The translations under genes were made by a program, and so were the position numbers. The notes under the pieces are model-generated. The model did not search any database, was not told the origin of the DNA, and worked only from the letters and a program-made list of their open reading frames with translations. From Armatimonadota bacterium (lineage in GTDB: Bacteria; Armatimonadota; Armatimonadia; Armatimonadales; Armatimonadaceae), in the NCBI GenBank assembly GCA_030833025.1, contig JAURHZ010000104.1:1-7835 (forward strand): a stretch of DNA of 7,835 nucleotides, read 5' to 3'. Within the stretch, counting starts at the first letter, position 1, and every line of letters starts with the position of its first letter. Positions 6,121 to 7,835 of the stretch are shown here, in pieces.

Positions 6121-7626
6121 ATGCATGATGTCAACCGCGCAGAAGACCTACAGGATGCCAGCGAAGAAAGCGTACTAGCCGAGCTTGGATATGAGCAACA
6201 GCTTGATCGCAGACTCTCTCAGTTTTCCAACTTTGCAGTGTCGTTCAGTATTATTAGTATTCTCACAGGTGGCATTAATTCTGTCGCGCAAGTAACTAGT
6301 GGCGTCGGCGGCGCTGGGATCGGCATTGGATGGCCGCTGGGTTGTCTGATATCTGCCATGTTCGCGATTGGGATTGCTCAGATTTCATCATCCTTTCCAA
6401 CAGCGGGAGGTCTTTACCACTGGGCAACTATCCTGGGTAATCGCTTCATTGGGTGGCTTACTGCCTGGTTGAATGTGATCGGACTCGTCACTGCCCTGGC
6501 ATCGATTAATGCAGGCGCTTGGAATTTCTTCATTGGAGCGTTTGGAAAATCGATTCAAATCCCTGATTCACCGTTTATACCAATTGCAGCCGTTACCATG
6601 ATGACATTTGCACAGGCAGCCATTAACGCCAGAGGCATCCGAATCACGAGCAAACTGACCGACATGACTGGTTACCTACTTCTTGCAACAACCATCATCA
6701 CAAGCATTGCACTCCTTGCCCTATCAGGTCCTTTACAGTTAGAGCGTCTTTGGCAATTTTCTAATCAGACTGGAAGTGCTGGTGGTGATGTTTGGCCACA
6801 AGTTAATCCCCAATGGGCATTTGTTCTTGGTTTACTGCTCCCTATATACACCATCACTGGGTATGACGGGTCTGCACACACAAGTGAAGAAACGAAAAAC
6901 GCAACCGCGACAGTGCCACGTGCAATCGTCAAGAGCGTTTTATGGGCTTTTCTTGCCGGATGGGTAGTACTCTCTGCAGTTATTCTCGCTATTCCTGACA
7001 TGCAGGAAGCGGCACGGCAAGGGTGGAACGTTTTCTTCTGGGTTCTGGAAAAGCGGCTACCAGACTTCATCCGATACCCAGTGCTGGCTTCGATATTTTT
7101 GTGCCAAATGCTCTGTGGGATGGCTACCGTAACCAGCACTAGTAGGATGACGTTTGCATTTGCACGTGATGGCGGATTGCCACTCAGTAAATTGCTAGCC
7201 GCCGTCAATCCTAAGACAAAGGCTCCAGAAGCGGCGATTTGGGCGACTGCGGTGATTACCTCCGTATTCATGGCCCTTGCAACGCTAACAAACATCAAAG
7301 GGGTCTCTGTATACGCAGTTGTTGTCTCGTGTACGGTTATCTTCTTGTTTTTGACATACGCGATACCCGTGATACTTGGAGGACGTGCACTGGGCACTAA
7401 GCTTTGGCCATCGCCCGGCAAATGGAGTATCGGAGTTTTCCCGTTCAAACTTCTGTCGCTGATGGTGTCGGGACTGCTTGGGTTCATCCTTTACATCGGA
7501 GTTCAGCCACCAAACCAATGGGCACTTACTGTATTGATTGCAACCCTTGTAATCCTTACGACACTTTGGTTTTCTGTGCAACGCCGTACATACAAAGGTC
7601 CACCAACAATTAAGCATCACCCTTAG
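6121..7626 (+). CDS. APC-superfamily amino acid/amine permease
   Basis: This 501-residue integral membrane protein has about 12 hydrophobic helices, roughly at 36-55, 70-90, 107-137, 150-170, 183-202, 231-250, 271-292, 318-340, 370-390, 395-420, 444-461 and 467-486. The N-terminal pattern AELGYEQQLDRRLSQFSNFAVSFSIIS is typical of the amino acid/choline transporter branch of the APC superfamily (GABA- and choline-permease-like proteins). So are SSSFPTAGGLYHW (89-101), GYDGSAHTSEETKNA (247-261) and SRMTFAFARDGGLP (341-354). These are proton-coupled or exchange carriers of the inner membrane. The exact substrate cannot be read from the sequence. ATG 6121 is chosen. GTG 6106 would add five residues (MYYAC) and has only a weak AGAG upstream. 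No clear terminator follows. The short gap to the next gene on the same strand allows co-transcription. Confidence 0.92.
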   Translation: MHDVNRAEDLQDASEESVLAELGYEQQLDRRLSQFSNFAVSFSIISILTGGINSVAQVTSGVGGAGIGIGWPLGCLISAMFAIGIAQISSSFPTAGGLYHWATILGNRFIGWLTAWLNVIGLVTALASINAGAWNFFIGAFGKSIQIPDSPFIPIAAVTMMTFAQAAINARGIRITSKLTDMTGYLLLATTIITSIALLALSGPLQLERLWQFSNQTGSAGGDVWPQVNPQWAFVLGLLLPIYTITGYDGSAHTSEETKNATATVPRAIVKSVLWAFLAGWVVLSAVILAIPDMQEAARQGWNVFFWVLEKRLPDFIRYPVLASIFLCQMLCGMATVTSTSRMTFAFARDGGLPLSKLLAAVNPKTKAPEAAIWATAVITSVFMALATLTNIKGVSVYAVVVSCTVIFLFLTYAIPVILGGRALGTKLWPSPGKWSIGVFPFKLLSLMVSGLLGFILYIGVQPPNQWALTVLIATLVILTTLWFSVQRRTYKGPPTIKHHP

Positions 7627-7708
7627 AACAACAATTGTTACGATAGATGGATAGCAAAGCCATCCCCAAAATAATGCAAATGGTAGCGTCGCAGCTAATC
7701 ACATTTCA

Positions 7709-7713
7709 AAAGG
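7709..7713 (+). promoter_or_regulatory. Ribosome binding site for the Tat-signal gene
   Basis: AAGGA lies 8 nt before TTG 7722. This is the best reason to choose the TTG over in-frame ATGs at 7647, 7674 and 7680, none of which has a similar site in front. Confidence 0.55.
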
Positions 7714-7721
7714 AAAAGACA

Positions 7722-7835
7722 TTGGAAAAATCCGTATCTCGAAGAGACATTCTTGGACTCACAGCAATGGGGCTTGTAGGCACAACTGTCATCAAACCTG
7801 GATTTGGCAAATCATTTGGTAGTGCCGCTCACGAC
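7722..7835 (+). CDS. Twin-arginine (Tat) signal-peptide protein, N-terminal 38 codons only
   Basis: The frame runs off the right edge, so only the start of the protein is visible. From TTG 7722 it reads a short n-region, SRRDILG (residues 6-12) matching the S/T-R-R-x-F/I-L Tat motif, and then a hydrophobic stretch LTAMGLVGTTVI (about 12-23). Proteins of this kind fold in the cytoplasm and are exported by the Tat pathway. They are often oxidoreductases or hydrolases, but nothing here identifies the enzyme. The frame is open back to a TAG at 7644-7646, so starts at ATG 7647, 7674 or 7680 are possible and would give an unusually long n-region. Its place 95 bp after the permease on the same strand suggests a possible functional pair, which is inference only. 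Confidence 0.7.
   Translation, partial: MEKSVSRRDILGLTAMGLVGTTVIKPGFGKSFGSAAHD

Noticed and set aside
6765..7487. 240-codon open frame on the - strand opposite the permease
   Set aside because: It is antisense to a clear 12-helix transporter, has no family features and no ribosome binding site.
7630..7639. Perfect palindrome AACAATTGTT after the permease stop
   Set aside because: Ten-base palindromes are expected several times by chance in 7.8 kb. It has no loop or T run for a terminator and no second copy to suggest an operator.

Overview
The window looks like chromosomal DNA of a diderm (outer-membrane) bacterium of medium G+C. The evidence is an outer-membrane secretin with an Sec signal peptide, preceded by inner-membrane assembly genes of a type II secretion / type IV pilus-like machine, and a Tat-type signal peptide at the right edge. 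The taxon cannot be fixed from the sequence alone. The Gly-rich secretin and the PilM-PilN fusion would fit a non-proteobacterial lineage such as Armatimonadota, but that is a guess.

Left part (1-5388, + strand): five tightly packed genes read as one operon that starts upstream of the window. In order they are the C-terminal end of a GspK-like minor pseudopilin, a GspL-like protein (actin-like PilM domain + one membrane helix + PilN-like domain), a GspM/PilO-like protein, a GspC/PilP-like protein, and a large GspD-type secretin. Every junction is an ATGA overlap, or a GTGA / TGA-AT-ATG junction before the secretin, so translation is probably coupled. L, M and C would form the inner-membrane platform, C would contact the secretin N domains, and the secretin forms the outer-membrane pore. 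No ATPase (GspE), platform protein (GspF) or major pseudopilin (GspG) lies in the window.

A strong stem-loop at 5405-5439 separates this operon from the convergent smpB gene (5523-6005, - strand), which encodes the tmRNA-binding ribosome-rescue protein. A 115-bp divergent intergenic region follows. It leads to a 12-helix APC-superfamily amino acid/amine permease (6121-7626, +) and then to the first 38 codons of a gene with a twin-arginine signal peptide (7722 to the edge).

The most unusual thing seen is the secretin. Its N1, N2 and N3 domains are each interrupted at about the same place in the fold by long Gly/Phe-Gly-rich inserts, and a fourth such linker lies between N0 and N1. About 15 Phe-Gly dipeptides are concentrated in segments that should lie in or around the periplasmic vestibule of the channel. 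No CRISPR array, mobile element, tRNA or rRNA gene was seen.
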